A stretch of DNA of 64,000 nucleotides from Adineta vaga. Lineage: Eukaryota; Rotifera. The stretch lies in NCBI GenBank assembly GCA_021613535.1, contig CP075495.1, positions 15,810,001-15,874,000 on the forward strand, read 5' to 3'. Below the pieces are notes generated by a model. It was not told the DNA's origin and searched no databases. It was given only the letters and a program-made list of their open reading frames with translations. Positions within the stretch are counted from its first letter, which is position 1. Every line of letters begins with the position of its first letter. The position numbers and the translations under genes are program-made. Shown in pieces: positions 12,240 to 23,518 of this stretch.

Positions 12240-14296
12240 TTAGTTCACATCAGGAACTGGTGCGTTAATACCCATTGTCGCGGCTAAGTTACTTGTTGCA
12301 ATGAGCATAAAAAATTGTTGTAATTTTGTTGCTTCTTCTAATGTGACAACATGTGGCACTTCTTCAATTGATTGTTTGCTTGATTCAAAAAGTCCACCAA
12401 GAATACTTCGAGATTTTTGAATTAATAATAGATCAGGTGCTATTTCCCATTCAGCATTAACATCAACAATAAAGAATGAAGCAGTATTAGTTACACTATC
12501 ACCATTCTTGAATAATGTAATTGAACGATAATTGCTATTCATTCCAGGTGAATAAAGATAATCAATACGATCCCATGCGAAATCATTTGAATATGTTAAA
12601 CCAAGTGCAAAACTTCCTTTTTGAGGTAAATTATAATCAATTGTAATAGCATTAATAAATTCTTGAGCCTTATCAGCAGGAATATCAATTGCTTTCAAAA
12701 CAGTAGATTTATGATTAAAGTTTTTGAAACCAAAGCGAACTATTCTTGTGATAGTTGTTGAACTACTTGTTTTAAATGCAGTTACAACGTCTTTCCATGC
12801 ACCAGCAGCTGCTGATACTGCTTTAGATAAAGCTATAATTTTTTCGGAAATAAAACGTGGTTCAGTAGAATTAGCACTTGCTACTTGTCCAGTTGTTCTT
12901 GAATTAAAATAAGATAACATTGATTGTTTTTTTGGATAAAGTATAGATGCAGCAGTATAGCGTAGCATATTTAAGACAGTTTTTGTTATCGTTGATTTCC
13001 ACGGTGCAATTAACATTGGAAGATTTTCATTTAAAAATTCACCATCATCATTTAACTTGGCAGTACGGACAATTTTTATTTGTTTTTTATTAGATTCAAT
13101 TGAATTGGTATCATTTAATAATAATTTCTCGATCAATATATGTGAAGTAATGTTAACAAAAAGAAAATTAATTGAATATGTCGATTCATCATTTCTTTCA
13201 CCAACTATCCAAATGTATTTCACACCAATCTTTTTTATATCATCATTTATTGAAGTCGTAAAAAGATTTTCATATGAAAATCGTCCATTTTCTAATTGTT
13301 GTGAAAAATCTGAAGATTCAAAGATATTATTAAAACCATAATCATTTGATAATGTTGTCAATATTACACGAAGATTTTTAGTCTCTACTTTTTTCATTCT
13401 TAAAGATTGACTTGATAATTTCAATGAACCTATATTAGATTGTAATGCTGATAAAACTGAATCATTGTATGATGCTAAGATTTCAGCTTTAACGATATTA
13501 CTTGACAGGAATTTTTCAATTGCTTTTGTAGTAGAATCATCATTATCTTGTGATATATCGCGTTTCTTCAATGTTGGATGAAATGATTGTTGATTGAACC
13601 AAACAAATTGATCAACTTTCATTTTATTTTTAATGATTTCAACTTCATCGGGAGTATTTCCTCGGGGTATGTTTTGAACATTATTATCACAACAGCATTT
13701 CGATGTCCATACACACTTTGCACATCTATGACAACTACGAACTGTCGTAGACGTGAATTGTTGTTTGACCGCTGCATTTGTATTGATGGTAACATAAGCT
13801 ACAGCAACGGGCGAATTGGGATCAGCGGGAGTATCAAGTCTTTTTGTAATAACTATCAATGTTGATAATGAAGTACCTGCTTGAGTATCGAAAACAAATG
13901 CTTGAGCTGAATATGATCCTTCTGCTGCTGCTAATACTAACACGTTGACATTTTGAATTGCCTGCTCACGAAATTGCTCTGGAATTGACCAACCCGCCAT
14001 AACAGTACCGAGTGTACTCGTACCCACCTGCGCTTGTCCAGTTGATCCAGTTGTTGATGGTGGATCCATAAAAGTGTTCCAATTTCCTATAAATAGAAGC
14101 AATTGACTTCACAGCCTAACAAAAATCTAGATTTACCTGGTTCGGGAACATTCAATATTTGAGCTGCTTGACTAAGAGCACCAGTTGTATCGAACGATCT
14201 ACCACTGAGTTTTATCAATGGTGATGCAATATATGCACTACTGGGCATACATACATGTAGCAATAATAATAAGAAAATACAAAATGCTTTCATCAT
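12240..14296 (-). CDS. Secreted protein of unknown family, 668 aa, two exons
   Basis: Exon 1 (14296-14137) begins MMKAFCIFLLLLLHVCMPSSA, a clear signal peptide, and ends in phase 1 at a GTAAAT donor. Exon 2 (14086-12240) starts after TTTATAG and is open to the stop; the 50-bp intron keeps the frame. The mature protein is low in cysteine except for a cluster in the first third (HRCAKC...SKCCCDN). The C-terminal half has long stretches predicted to be mixed alpha/beta, for example ALGLTYSNDFAWDRIDYLYS and a following FFIVDVNAEWEIAPDLLLI segment. There is no membrane anchor. I do not recognise the family, and it may be lineage-specific. Codon use and length leave little doubt that it is a real gene. 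Confidence 0.8.
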
Positions 14297-15174
14297 AGAT
14301 CTGAAATATACTTGGATTTAATGCGAAATAAAGAAAACTATAACTTATCTGTGGAAAATTAAGTTGGAATATTTGTTCCAAAATTCGATTCGTAGAAACT
14401 TACTTTTATTAGTGTTTCCAATAATTATAAGCATCCCTTATTGTTCATAGTTTCTTCATATTTATAGTTTCGAAGACACTTCATTTTTTTGGACACTAAA
14501 ATGCATCCATTTGACTTTTTTTGAATATATAATTATTTGTAATGAATGCTCCTATTATATTTCATAAAGATACGCTCTTTTAAACTAATTTCATATTATT
14601 TCTTCTATCTTAGGTCAAATGATATTTGCATAAGAAATTATTTTTTTAAAAGGGTAGATAAACTACAATTTAATCAAAAATATGTCTTGTCTGTATCAAA
14701 TATTCCATCTTATAGTCTCAAGTGGTTTATTTTCGATAATCAAACAAGGAAGTACAGCAAGTGCCTCAAATCGGCATATTGAAAGAATGAATGAGTATAA
14801 TTAATGCAAGTGCCGTTGGACACATAGGTAGGCGGATGAATGAAAAATAAACTCAATATTCAAACTCACCTATATCATTTTATCAATAAATGAAGTAAGC
14901 AACTATCAAAATTTATTTCATACAGTAATAAATACATGTTACGATAATCCTCTTTCAAATTAGAGGAATCTTTTAATAAGCTTACAGATTACATTTAATT
15001 CAACGGGAAAAAAATCAATTGAAAAATTTGTAAAATATTATTAAGTTATGATAGACAAGGGTTTTTATGTTAATTCTATGTTGTTCTTCAAACAATCAAA
15101 TTACAATTAGTTGTGATTGAAAAATTTTGAAAAAAAAATTGATAATAAAATATTGTTATTGATCAGGAAGAAAT
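14297..15174. other. Intergenic region with nothing recognised
   Basis: This region holds the promoter of the minus-strand secreted-protein gene and the upstream flank of the 5S rRNA gene. The open stretch at 14546-14782 is low-complexity and has no domain. I see no repeat or RNA gene. Confidence 0.4.
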
Positions 15175-15292
15175 GCTTACGGCCATACCACGTTGAATAC
15201 ACCAGTTCTCGTCCGATCACTGAAGTTAAGCAACGTCGGGCTCGGTTAGTACTTGGATGGGTGACCGCCTGGGAATACCGAGTGTCGTAAGC
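15175..15292 (+). rRNA. 5S ribosomal RNA
   Basis: A 118-nt sequence matches eukaryotic 5S rRNA along its length. The 5' GCTTACGGCCATACCACGTT is typical, the internal pol III promoter region (GAAGTTAAGCAACGTCGGG...GTACTTGGATGGGTGACC) is intact, and the 3' GAATACCGAGTGTCGTAAGC pairs with the 5' end to close helix I. A run of eight T (15293-15300) follows directly and is the pol III terminator. It appears as a single dispersed copy between protein genes, not in a tandem array within this window. Confidence 0.97.
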
Positions 15293-15300
15293 TTTTTTTT
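15293..15300 (+). terminator. RNA polymerase III terminator of the 5S gene
   Basis: Eight consecutive T directly after the helix I closing bases of the 5S rRNA. Four or more T on the coding strand is the usual pol III stop. Confidence 0.85.
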
Positions 15301-15477
15301 AGTTTTCGTTTTTCCTCTCCTTTCAATATAAACAGAATAATGATTGATAGTGTCCTCTTTCGTGTTAATATCTGATTGGTAACAGATGACAAAGAGAATG
15401 TTCGACATGGTATCATTCATTTTCATTGATTAATATTCGAAGTGAAAAATTTAGTAATATTTGTTTTTATTAAAAGA

Positions 15478-16380
15478 ATGTCTCTTCATACACCATATAC
15501 ATATCCATTTCGTGGAATATTATATTTAATTCGTCATCCACCTTTATGGCGACATATATTTTGTGGTTTAATAATAATGTTATTAGCATCAATAGTTACA
15601 TCGGTATTATTATTTGTATTTATATTTCCATTACAAGCATATGCATTTGAAAAATATATGGCTGATTGGTTAGCATGGTTAATCAGTTTTTTTGTTACAT
15701 TATTTGAAATCGGTGTATCAATTCTTGTTATTTCTTCATTATTTCTTGCATGTTATATGGATATTATATTTGATTCCGTATGGAAACAAGAAACAATGGG
15801 ATTAAATGAAGGTGAAACACATCGACGATCCGCAACAACTTATACATGTATTAAATCATTTTTAATATTAGTTTTATTTCGTGTTATACTTCTTGTTATA
15901 ACATCACCATTAAATTTAATTCCAATTATCGGAACAATTCTTTATATCTATATAAATGGATATTATTATGCTTGGTCATTACATTGTCGATATTTTGATT
16001 TACTTGGTTTATCATTTTTACAAGGAAGACATTTTGTTGAAGAAAATCGAAATGATTATACACAATTTGGTATTGTTGGTGTTTTATTAGAAATGATTCC
16101 ATTTCTTAATTTAATAACACCTATAACAAATGTTATTGGAAGTGCACTTTGGGCTTGTGATATTGAAAGATTTAAAGAACCAATGCAACATCCACGAAGT
16201 TATTTATTATCACCAACACCTGATTTAATTGAACAAGGACAAGTTGATTATGGTTCAATTAAAAATGAAAAAGAACCATATTCAATGGCTTCAGCATCAT
16301 CAGTTCCACCACCACCCTATCAAGATGTTATGGATAATAATAATCTTTATCCATCAGCTCCACCTCTTGAAAAACAATAA
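15478..16380 (+). CDS. EI24/RRT8-like multi-pass membrane protein with PPxY and PSAP motifs
   Basis: A 300-aa single-exon protein. I start at the ATG at 15478 because the upstream in-frame extension has only a GTG; the sequence before it (TTTTTATTAAAAG) also resembles a splice acceptor, so a 5' UTR intron is possible. Four or five hydrophobic segments and the pattern YPFRGILYLIRHPPLW plus a late PFLNLITPITNVIGSALWA segment fit the EI24 / etoposide-induced family, which includes fungal outer-spore-wall RRT8/LDS proteins and bacterial CysZ. The cytosolic tail carries PPPPY and PSAPP. These match the WW-domain (NEDD4-type ligase) and TSG101-UEV ligand consensuses, which suggests ubiquitin/ESCRT sorting. 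Family role in animals is poorly fixed, so I infer only membrane trafficking. Confidence 0.8.
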   Translation: MSLHTPYTYPFRGILYLIRHPPLWRHIFCGLIIMLLASIVTSVLLFVFIFPLQAYAFEKYMADWLAWLISFFVTLFEIGVSILVISSLFLACYMDIIFDSVWKQETMGLNEGETHRRSATTYTCIKSFLILVLFRVILLVITSPLNLIPIIGTILYIYINGYYYAWSLHCRYFDLLGLSFLQGRHFVEENRNDYTQFGIVGVLLEMIPFLNLITPITNVIGSALWACDIERFKEPMQHPRSYLLSPTPDLIEQGQVDYGSIKNEKEPYSMASASSVPPPPYQDVMDNNNLYPSAPPLEKQ

Positions 16381-16616
16381 ATTTATCTTTATCGATTATA
16401 AAATAATCAAGCTTATTTTTCATTGTCTTTTGTGTATATAAAAACGATATTTATCTCATCGGTGCGTAAGAAATTTGTTTGTTTTCTTTAAAGTTGGATT
16501 ATATTTAATAAAAATAGATGAAAGAAGAATTTGTTTTTCTTTTCATAAAAATAATCGATGTATAAATAAACAAAGAGAAAAAGAAAACTAGTCACCGGAT
16601 CAAGTGAATAAACTAT

Positions 16617-17857
16617 TTAAAATTGATGAAAATCATCAAAATTTGTTCGTTGAAAATCTAATATTGGTTCAATATCTAAATCAAATGTTGAATTTGTATT
16701 TAATTGTGATTGTTCAATTGTTGTTGGTGGTGGTGTTGAAAGAATTTTTTCTCTTGGATTTATTAATTTATTTTTATTCATTTGATGACGCATTATTGTT
16801 AAAACCATTCGACGAAATAATGGATTTGAACGATCAATTGTTTTTAATTGTTCACTTAATTTTGATGATATCATTTCATAATCATTTATTGAATAAATTT
16901 CATTGGAATTTATTTGAGATTTACTTATTGTTGATGATGAACAAATTTGATCAACTATTTTTTTTTGTTTGAAAAAAAAATCTTTTATTTATATTAATTT
17001 AAAAAGAAAATCTTTTTTTTATTTTTTCAAACCTGAATTGGAATAATTTGATGTTTGTAAAGGTGATGATTTTAACATATCATGTAAAATATTTGGCATT
17101 GTTTGTGTTGATAATTGATGATAAAAGGATTTATTTATATCTCGTACAGAAGTAAATGTTTGAGAATTATTTAATGATAAATTTGATGAATTTGAATGAG
17201 ATTTGATAATTTTTGTTGAATTTTCATTTGATTGAACTTTTTTTCTTCCACGAATTTGTTTTGCACGATGATCAATTGTCCACCAACTTGATTTTCCTGC
17301 GATTTCATTAGGTATTCGAACAAAACAATTATGTAATGATAAATTATGTCGAATAGAATTCTATAAAACATAGAAATTATTTGAATAATAATGAAAAATA
17401 AAAAGAAGATTACCTTCCATCCTGTACTACTTTTTTTATCAGCTTTATCTCGAAAATATGGAACATATAAAATCATCCAAGAATAAATTTGTGAAAGTGT
17501 TAATCTTTGTTGAGAACTATTTTCAATAGCTTTAGCAATTAATTCAGCATAAGATAAATTTCCCCAAGCATTTTTTCTTGATGTTTGACAATCATTAAGA
17601 CCAAGTTCATTTTCAATAAGATTTGCTAATTGTTGATCATAAATTAAAGTTTTTTGAGAAGAATTTTCACAAAGAAATTGTTCATTAAGAAAATCTTTTT
17701 TTTTAGAAATTTCTTCAGAAAAATCATCAAAAAAAGGTAAATCATTATTTTGAATATCATTTATTAATGAAATGGAATTATTTGTTGATGAATAGAATGT
17801 TTTTTCATGAAAATCATCAAAATCATCAACAACAATTGATGAACAACTTGCACGCAT
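16617..17857 (-). CDS. foxo: FOXO forkhead transcription factor
   Basis: Three exons, 17857-17414, 17360-17033 and 16954-16617, join in frame to 369 aa. The forkhead domain (about residues 94-195) starts [19 protein letters not shown] and continues [11 protein letters not shown]. It then has [19 protein letters not shown] and [11 protein letters not shown]. The opening NAWGNLSYA and the Ser-Ser-x-Gly insertion before [11 protein letters not shown] mark the FOXO subclass among forkheads. FOXO proteins bind TTGTTTAC-type sites and mediate insulin, stress and longevity responses in the nucleus. The exon 1/2 boundary falls inside the recognition region (WK|NS). The protein is shorter than typical FOXO proteins. 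I cannot find the N-terminal RxRxxT or the post-forkhead RRRAxS AKT sites; a basic RGRKK follows the domain instead. The flanks are Ser/Asn-rich and probably disordered. Confidence 0.92.
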
Positions 17858-19317
17858 TGATTAACACCTAAAAACATTTGTATTTCCGTCTTTTTTTTCT
17901 TTTTTTTGTTAAATTATTTTTTAAAATGAATATTTATTTGATGAATAAAAAAACATATTTCTTCTAAAAATGACCTTGATAGATTCTTCTATTTCTGAAA
18001 AAAATAATGTCCTTGTCCGTTCTTTCTTTCAGAAGGTGTGATAAGCAAACAATTCTTGAGCTCAAGGACGAAAATGGGACAGAAAATAACATCAAATATT
18101 CTTCAAGGTTTTTCATTAAATCTTTTCTTTATTTTTGGAAAATCAATGAAAATAAAGGAATTTTTTGTTTAATTGATTTCAAAATCTTCTAACTAAATTG
18201 AGATAAATTCTTTTAACTTACTTAAATAAAATATTAAAACAAAGAGAAATTTTTCTTTGACAAAAAATTAATTTTGTTCTTACAATTTCTAAAACATTCA
18301 ATTATCTAAAATAGATTTAAAAATTAATAAAAGAAAATGTTCATCTAATGAACAAATGGATAATTTTCAAAGAATCAATTTAAAGATTGACCTTGTTATT
18401 CAAGGATAACAAAGCTTAACAACAATTATAATCAAAGTATACGTCTCAACATTACCCGCGGCTCTCAGACATCGTTAGTCCTTGAACAACACTAGGAGGA
18501 GTGTTGATAGCGACATGTAACCACATATAGAGAGAGAGAAAGACAGACAATTTACTTGCCTTTTTTTTTTCTATCATTAATAACCGAAGACAAAAAAAAA
18601 TGATGTCGTCGATTTTCTTTTTCTCTTCTTTTTCTTTTTTCTTTTCTCTTTTTTTTTTTTTTTTCTTTCGTATTTCTTTATTTTCGTATCAAATTTATTA
18701 ACATATTTTCTAATTCCAACTTTATATATTTCATTTCTTATTTATTAATAAATGAAAAATATATATAAAATAATGATTTATTTTATTAAACAATTTGTGA
18801 AAATTTAATTTACAAAATTAATATTAAAATTAATTGAACTATTATTAATGAATTTTCGTTCAAAATTAAATATATATTTCTATTTCTCATTTTATAATAA
18901 AGAAATGTTTTTTTTTTTATTGAATGATAATCTTATTTAAATATCAAATTAATGTCATTATCAATTGTTGAAATGTCAATAGAAATTTCAATATGAGAAG
19001 AAAAAGAAAATAGATATTAAATGATTTTATTTTCTATAATTTTCTTCGTTTACATTGTTTAATATCAAAATCTATGGTTACCTTCTTACAAAAAAAAGAA
19101 AAGATAAAGAATAAAAATGTCGAACAAAATCTCACGTGTCTTATTATTTATATCAATATTTTATCATCGAAAAAAACACATGATAACATGCATAACACAG
19201 TTAAATACGAAAGAAAAGATAAAAACATAAGTCATTCGATTGTTTTCTTCTAACAAAGAGCGACTATTCATAAGTTTTTTTTTTCGAATAACAAATTAAT
19301 TGTGATTTTAACAAAAA
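17858..19317. promoter_or_regulatory. Divergent upstream region of foxo and the monooxygenase gene
   Basis: About 1.46 kb of AT-rich DNA separates two divergent genes. It contains long poly-pyrimidine runs (about 18545-18665). There is also a GC-richer island at about 18455-18525 with a small perfect hairpin CAACACT-AGGAGG-AGTGTTG near 18488-18507. No coding exon or RNA gene is recognised. The island could be a regulatory element or a 5' UTR. Confidence 0.4.
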
Positions 19318-20982
19318 ATGTCGAAAATCGAACAAAATTTATCTGATGATGTTAAATCATTGAATATGTACGATGTAATTATTATTGGTGCAGGATTTTC
19401 TGGACTTTATATGTTACATCGTTTACGAGAACTTGGAATTTCCGTTCGAATTCTTGAAGGTGCAGATGGTATTGGTGGTACATGGTATTGGAATCGTTAT
19501 CCTGGTGCACGTTGTGATATTGAAAGTTTACAATATTCATATTCTTTTAGTGAAGATTTACGTCATGAATGGAATTGGAAAGAACGTTATGCTTCTCAAC
19601 CAGAAATTTTACAATATCTTAATTATGTTGCTGACAAATTTCATTTACGGAATGATATTCAACTGAAAACTCGTGTAAAATCTGCAATTTATGATGAAAC
19701 TTCTGTTCGTTGGAATATTCAAACAGATAATGGTGATACTTTCTTAACTAAATTTTGTATAATGGCTACAGGTTGTTTATCAATACCGAAAGAAGTTGAT
19801 ATAAAAGGAGTTAAATCATTCAAAGGAAATACCTATTATACAAGTCAATGGCCACATGAAACAATTCATTTTAATGATCAACGTGTTGCTGTTATTGGAA
19901 CTGGTTCGTCTGGTGTTCAAAGTATTCCAATGATTGCTGAAGAAGCAATTCATGTTTATGTATTTCAACGAACACCATGTTTTACTGTACCAGCTAAGAA
20001 TGTTTTAATTAATGAAAAAGATAGAGAATTATGGAATCAAAATTATGATGAACGTCGAGAAAAAATTCTCCAAACATATGGTGGTATTGAAGCTCAAGGG
20101 ATAGTTCGTGATCAATCAGCTATTAGTGTTACATCGGAAATACGACAACAAACATATGAAGAACGATGGAAAATAGGAGGAATTTCATTTCTATTTGGAT
20201 TCAATGATCTTTTCGTTAATAAAGAATCAAATGATACAGCAGTTGATTTTATAAGTTCAAAAATTCGTCAAAAAGTTAAAAATCCTATTGTTGCCGAAAG
20301 TTTAATACCACATGATTATCCGATTGGTTCTAAACGTCTTTGTGTTGATACAAATTATTATGAAACATTCAATCGTGATAATGTTACTTTAGTTGATCTT
20401 CGTAAAGAAAATATTGAAGAAATAACATCGAGTGGCATTAAAACAACGAAAATGACCTATGAAATTGATTCGATCGTTTTTGCTACTGGTTTTGACGCTA
20501 TGACTGGTGCTTTACTCAAAATCGATATTCGTGGTCGATCGGGTTGTACAATTCAAGATAAATGGTCAGAAGGACCACGTACTTATCTTGGACTTATGAC
20601 TGCTGATTTTCCAAACTTATTTATAATTGCTGGACCTGGAAGTCCATCCGTATTAACAAATATGATTGTTTCTATTGAACAACATGTTGATTGGATTGTA
20701 GAATGTCTTGATTATCTACGAAAACATCACTTTGATACAATTGAAGCTACAATGGAAGCTCAAGATGCTTGGGTTAATGAAGTAAATGCAATTGCTAATG
20801 CTACATTAGTCAATACAGCTAATTCTTGGTATTTGGGAGCAAATGTTCCAGGAAAACCAAGAATTTTTATGCCATATGCAGGTGGTATTGTTCCTTATCG
20901 ACAGAAATGTGATAATGTCGCCGCTAATAATTATCAAGGTTTTCAATTAAAAGAAAACAAAGCGAATATAGAAACTAAATAA
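19318..20982 (+). CDS. Flavin-dependent Baeyer-Villiger-type monooxygenase, intronless
   Basis: A 554-aa uninterrupted ORF. It has an N-terminal FAD Rossmann motif GAGFSG (residues 24-29), the extended BVMO fingerprint GGTWYWNRYPGARCD (53-67), the inter-domain fingerprint FKGNTYYTSQW (168-178), and an NADPH Rossmann motif GTGSSG (194-199). Enzymes of this class insert oxygen next to a ketone using NADPH and O2. The usual histidine of FxGxxxHxxxW is tyrosine (Y174), so the substrate class or coupling may differ. No signal peptide or membrane anchor is seen, unlike animal FMOs, which usually end in a hydrophobic tail. The intronless ORF among intron-rich neighbours and its bacterial/fungal-like sequence suggest horizontal acquisition. 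Codon use is AT-rich like the neighbours, so any transfer is not recent. Confidence 0.9.
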   Translation: MSKIEQNLSDDVKSLNMYDVIIIGAGFSGLYMLHRLRELGISVRILEGADGIGGTWYWNRYPGARCDIESLQYSYSFSEDLRHEWNWKERYASQPEILQYLNYVADKFHLRNDIQLKTRVKSAIYDETSVRWNIQTDNGDTFLTKFCIMATGCLSIPKEVDIKGVKSFKGNTYYTSQWPHETIHFNDQRVAVIGTGSSGVQSIPMIAEEAIHVYVFQRTPCFTVPAKNVLINEKDRELWNQNYDERREKILQTYGGIEAQGIVRDQSAISVTSEIRQQTYEERWKIGGISFLFGFNDLFVNKESNDTAVDFISSKIRQKVKNPIVAESLIPHDYPIGSKRLCVDTNYYETFNRDNVTLVDLRKENIEEITSSGIKTTKMTYEIDSIVFATGFDAMTGALLKIDIRGRSGCTIQDKWSEGPRTYLGLMTADFPNLFIIAGPGSPSVLTNMIVSIEQHVDWIVECLDYLRKHHFDTIEATMEAQDAWVNEVNAIANATLVNTANSWYLGANVPGKPRIFMPYAGGIVPYRQKCDNVAANNYQGFQLKENKANIETK

Positions 20983-21274
20983 CGCATCATTAAAATATAT
21001 TTATATTTAAAGTTCATTGTTTAGAAAAACATTGTCAATATAATTGAATTATCAAACTTTGTTTCGTTTGAGAATTTGAAATAAAATATATTTCTTTTTT
21101 TCAAAAAAGATCTCATTATGATTTCGAATATGATAAAATTATGAGTTATATGTACTCAAAACAACGACTCTATAAAACATTGAGCATCGATGTTATTGAA
21201 ATTTATTCAATGTAACATATCAATCAAATGACAAATGTATTAACTAAGCAGTAACTTTTCGTGCCGATCTACGT

Positions 21275-22309
21275 CATAGCGGCGTTAACCAGAAATTTTA
21301 GAGTGATGGGGCTCAGCTCCCATGCTATGTATACCCTTAGTGAAATTAAACGACAAATCTAGTTTTTGACATTTTTCTGTCGAGAGAATCAGACTGATAT
21401 ACGCCATTTTTATAACAAGGTTACATTCTCTTATGCTTAGCATGTTCTGAAAATTTCGGATGTGTAGTATGAGAATTAGTGCAGAAAGTCGCAAGGATAT
21501 CTCATATACTTATATAATTTTAAAAGAAAAACATGTTGGATTCTGAATTAACTCGTTTTTTAGTTAAGCTAATGTTTAAAAACCAAGTGCGCTTCTATAG
21601 GTCTCGGAGGAATATTTGCGCAGGTGTATTTTTTCAGAAAAAAACACATTACGTTCGAGAGAAGACTAAAAAATTCTAAAGACAAGGAAATAAGATAAAT
21701 TTTTATTTCAATATAATCTGAAAACTGCTTTGAGTGTCATCTTCCTAAGTAAGTTCAATATTATGTTCAACAGAAATGAAAGAAATGTTACTCAATCGAG
21801 CATCAGTCATTCTGTCTCTAATTGTTGTTCTGATCATTTCCCTGTCTGAGAACGTTCTTTTCACATATCTACAACAACACTAGCATTGGTGGGCCAGCTA
21901 TGGAGCAAGGGAGAGGGGGCGCAATTGTCCCTCCTAAAAACTTTTTTGGCTGGGAACTTGAGAAGAACAGTATAAAAATAAGCGTTTTTCTGTGAAAAAC
22001 TACTTATTGCTCCCCTCTGAAAATAATGGTCCGGCCCACCAGTGGACAATAGTATAGACTGTACTTTTTACTAATCTAACAAGTGCTGAGACAGCTCGTA
22101 TTTAGATCAATATTTTAGATATGCAATAGTTTCGTTATTGCAAGAAGATTTTCATAATATCGATAGTTGAGATCGAAAGATAAGCTTAGTTTCACCCCAA
22201 AAAGATGTGTGCAAGAACAGACGTTCATTTGTCAAATTTCATTCGCTTTACTAAAATTTGGGCGGCGGGGCTGAGTCACCCCTGCGCTCCTCTCTCCCCT
22301 GGTTTACGC
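21275..22309. mobile_element. hAT-like non-autonomous DNA transposon with a nested MITE
   Basis: The left end reads CATAGCGGCGTTAACCAG and, shortly inside, GGGGCTCAGC. The right end in reverse complement reads CTAGTGGCGTAAACCAGGGG followed by TGACTCAGCCCC. The two ends therefore share a GGCGTNAACCAG core and an inner CTCAGC box in the same order, as in hAT-type terminal inverted repeats. No transposase frame is seen in about 1.0 kb. I could not find a clean 8-bp target duplication, so the exact ends are uncertain. It is interrupted by a second element at 21884-22044. Confidence 0.45.
21884..22044. mobile_element. 161-bp MITE with hAT-type ends, nested
   Basis: CATTGGTGGGCC (21884-21895) and GGCCCACCAGTG (22033-22044) form terminal inverted repeats with one mismatch. 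The flanking 8-mers AACACTAG (left) and GACAATAG (right) agree at 6 of 8 positions, which fits an aged hAT 8-bp target-site duplication. There is no coding capacity. Confidence 0.6.
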
Positions 22310-23518
22310 CACTAGTACAAGTGCAGTTTAGTAACACCCTTCCCCTTCACCCTTACGTCAATTGTGTGTATGGTAAGTTTACATATTGTAGGTTCAAATA
22401 TATTTCTTTTTACTATAATTATGTATTTACTTTGTTTATTAATGAAAATAAATGTTTGTACATCATATCATACAAATGCATATGAATTTATTAAAGAATA
22501 TGTTAAAAATCGTTTGATTTGTTAAATTAATGTGTTAGTATGGAATTTATACAAATTATTATCCAACAATATCGTTAAAAATTCCAATGTTACATTCAGA
22601 AAATTATAATGATTTATAAATTATTTGTAATGGTTTTAATAAAGGACATATTATATCCACAGGTGTTGATAATCAATTATTTTCCTATTGAAAAACTTTT
22701 TTCCCAAATAAATTAGTTTATAGAATATGAAGTTAATAATGATCAACAATTTCTCAATGTATTAACATATGTACAAGAAAATAGTCAACAATTACGAGAA
22801 CTTTCTCCATCTATGATTAATTACATATTAAGATTATACGTAGCTACGATTTTATAAAAGTTTTGAGAAATTAAACTTTTATACTCAATGTAGAAAGCTA
22901 TAAATTCTAATAAATGATTAACTCATTTTTCTACTGACAGAATCTTGTTTGATCACATAGTTGTTGTTTAATAAAACAAAATATATTTGCTGACAATGAA
23001 AATTGACAAAAATCAAATTAAATCCAAAGACGAAATTTAACTATTTCGACATGATATCGACTATTTGGAAAATTTCTTTGTACCATCGAACGATAAGCTT
23101 CAACCTTTTCTTCGTGAATTTCACCAAGAATTTCAAAAAAAAAACAAATTTATTTAATTTTTCAAATAATTCATTAAGATCATGTTGAAAAACAAACACA
23201 TGTTGATCTACGAAAGAAAAAAAATAGAAATATTTTATATTGTTATTTATAATTTGATTTCATTTACTTACTGATTAAATCAGATTCTCGAAGAGATTCA
23301 CACCATCGTAACATCATAGTTTGTGAAAAAAACTATTCTTGAAGGTGGATAAATTGGTCGAACTTTGAAATAGAAAATTCGTCTATGAAGAAACAAATAA
23401 ATTGAAGAAAATCAAATTCATAATGATAAAAGAATGTATTATAACTTCTCGATTATTTCAAAAGATTAAATCTTTTTTTGTTTAAATATATTTCTATAAG
23501 TGACAAATTTATACATAC
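22310..23518. other. Degenerate sequence without a supported gene
   Basis: Short plus-strand open pieces around 22500-22860 look like decayed coding sequence but hold several stops and no recognisable domain. The region 23270-23450 may hold the downstream end of the minus-strand F-box-family relic. No intact gene is seen. Confidence 0.35.

Noticed and set aside
12724-13865. Open frames on the plus strand
   Set aside because: They are antisense shadows of the secreted-protein gene on the minus strand.
16229-16972. Plus-strand frames overlapping the EI24-like and FOXO genes
   Set aside because: Out-of-frame shadows of well-supported exons.
18488-18507. Perfect 7-bp hairpin in a GC island
   Set aside because: Too short to support an RNA gene; kept only as a note in the upstream region.
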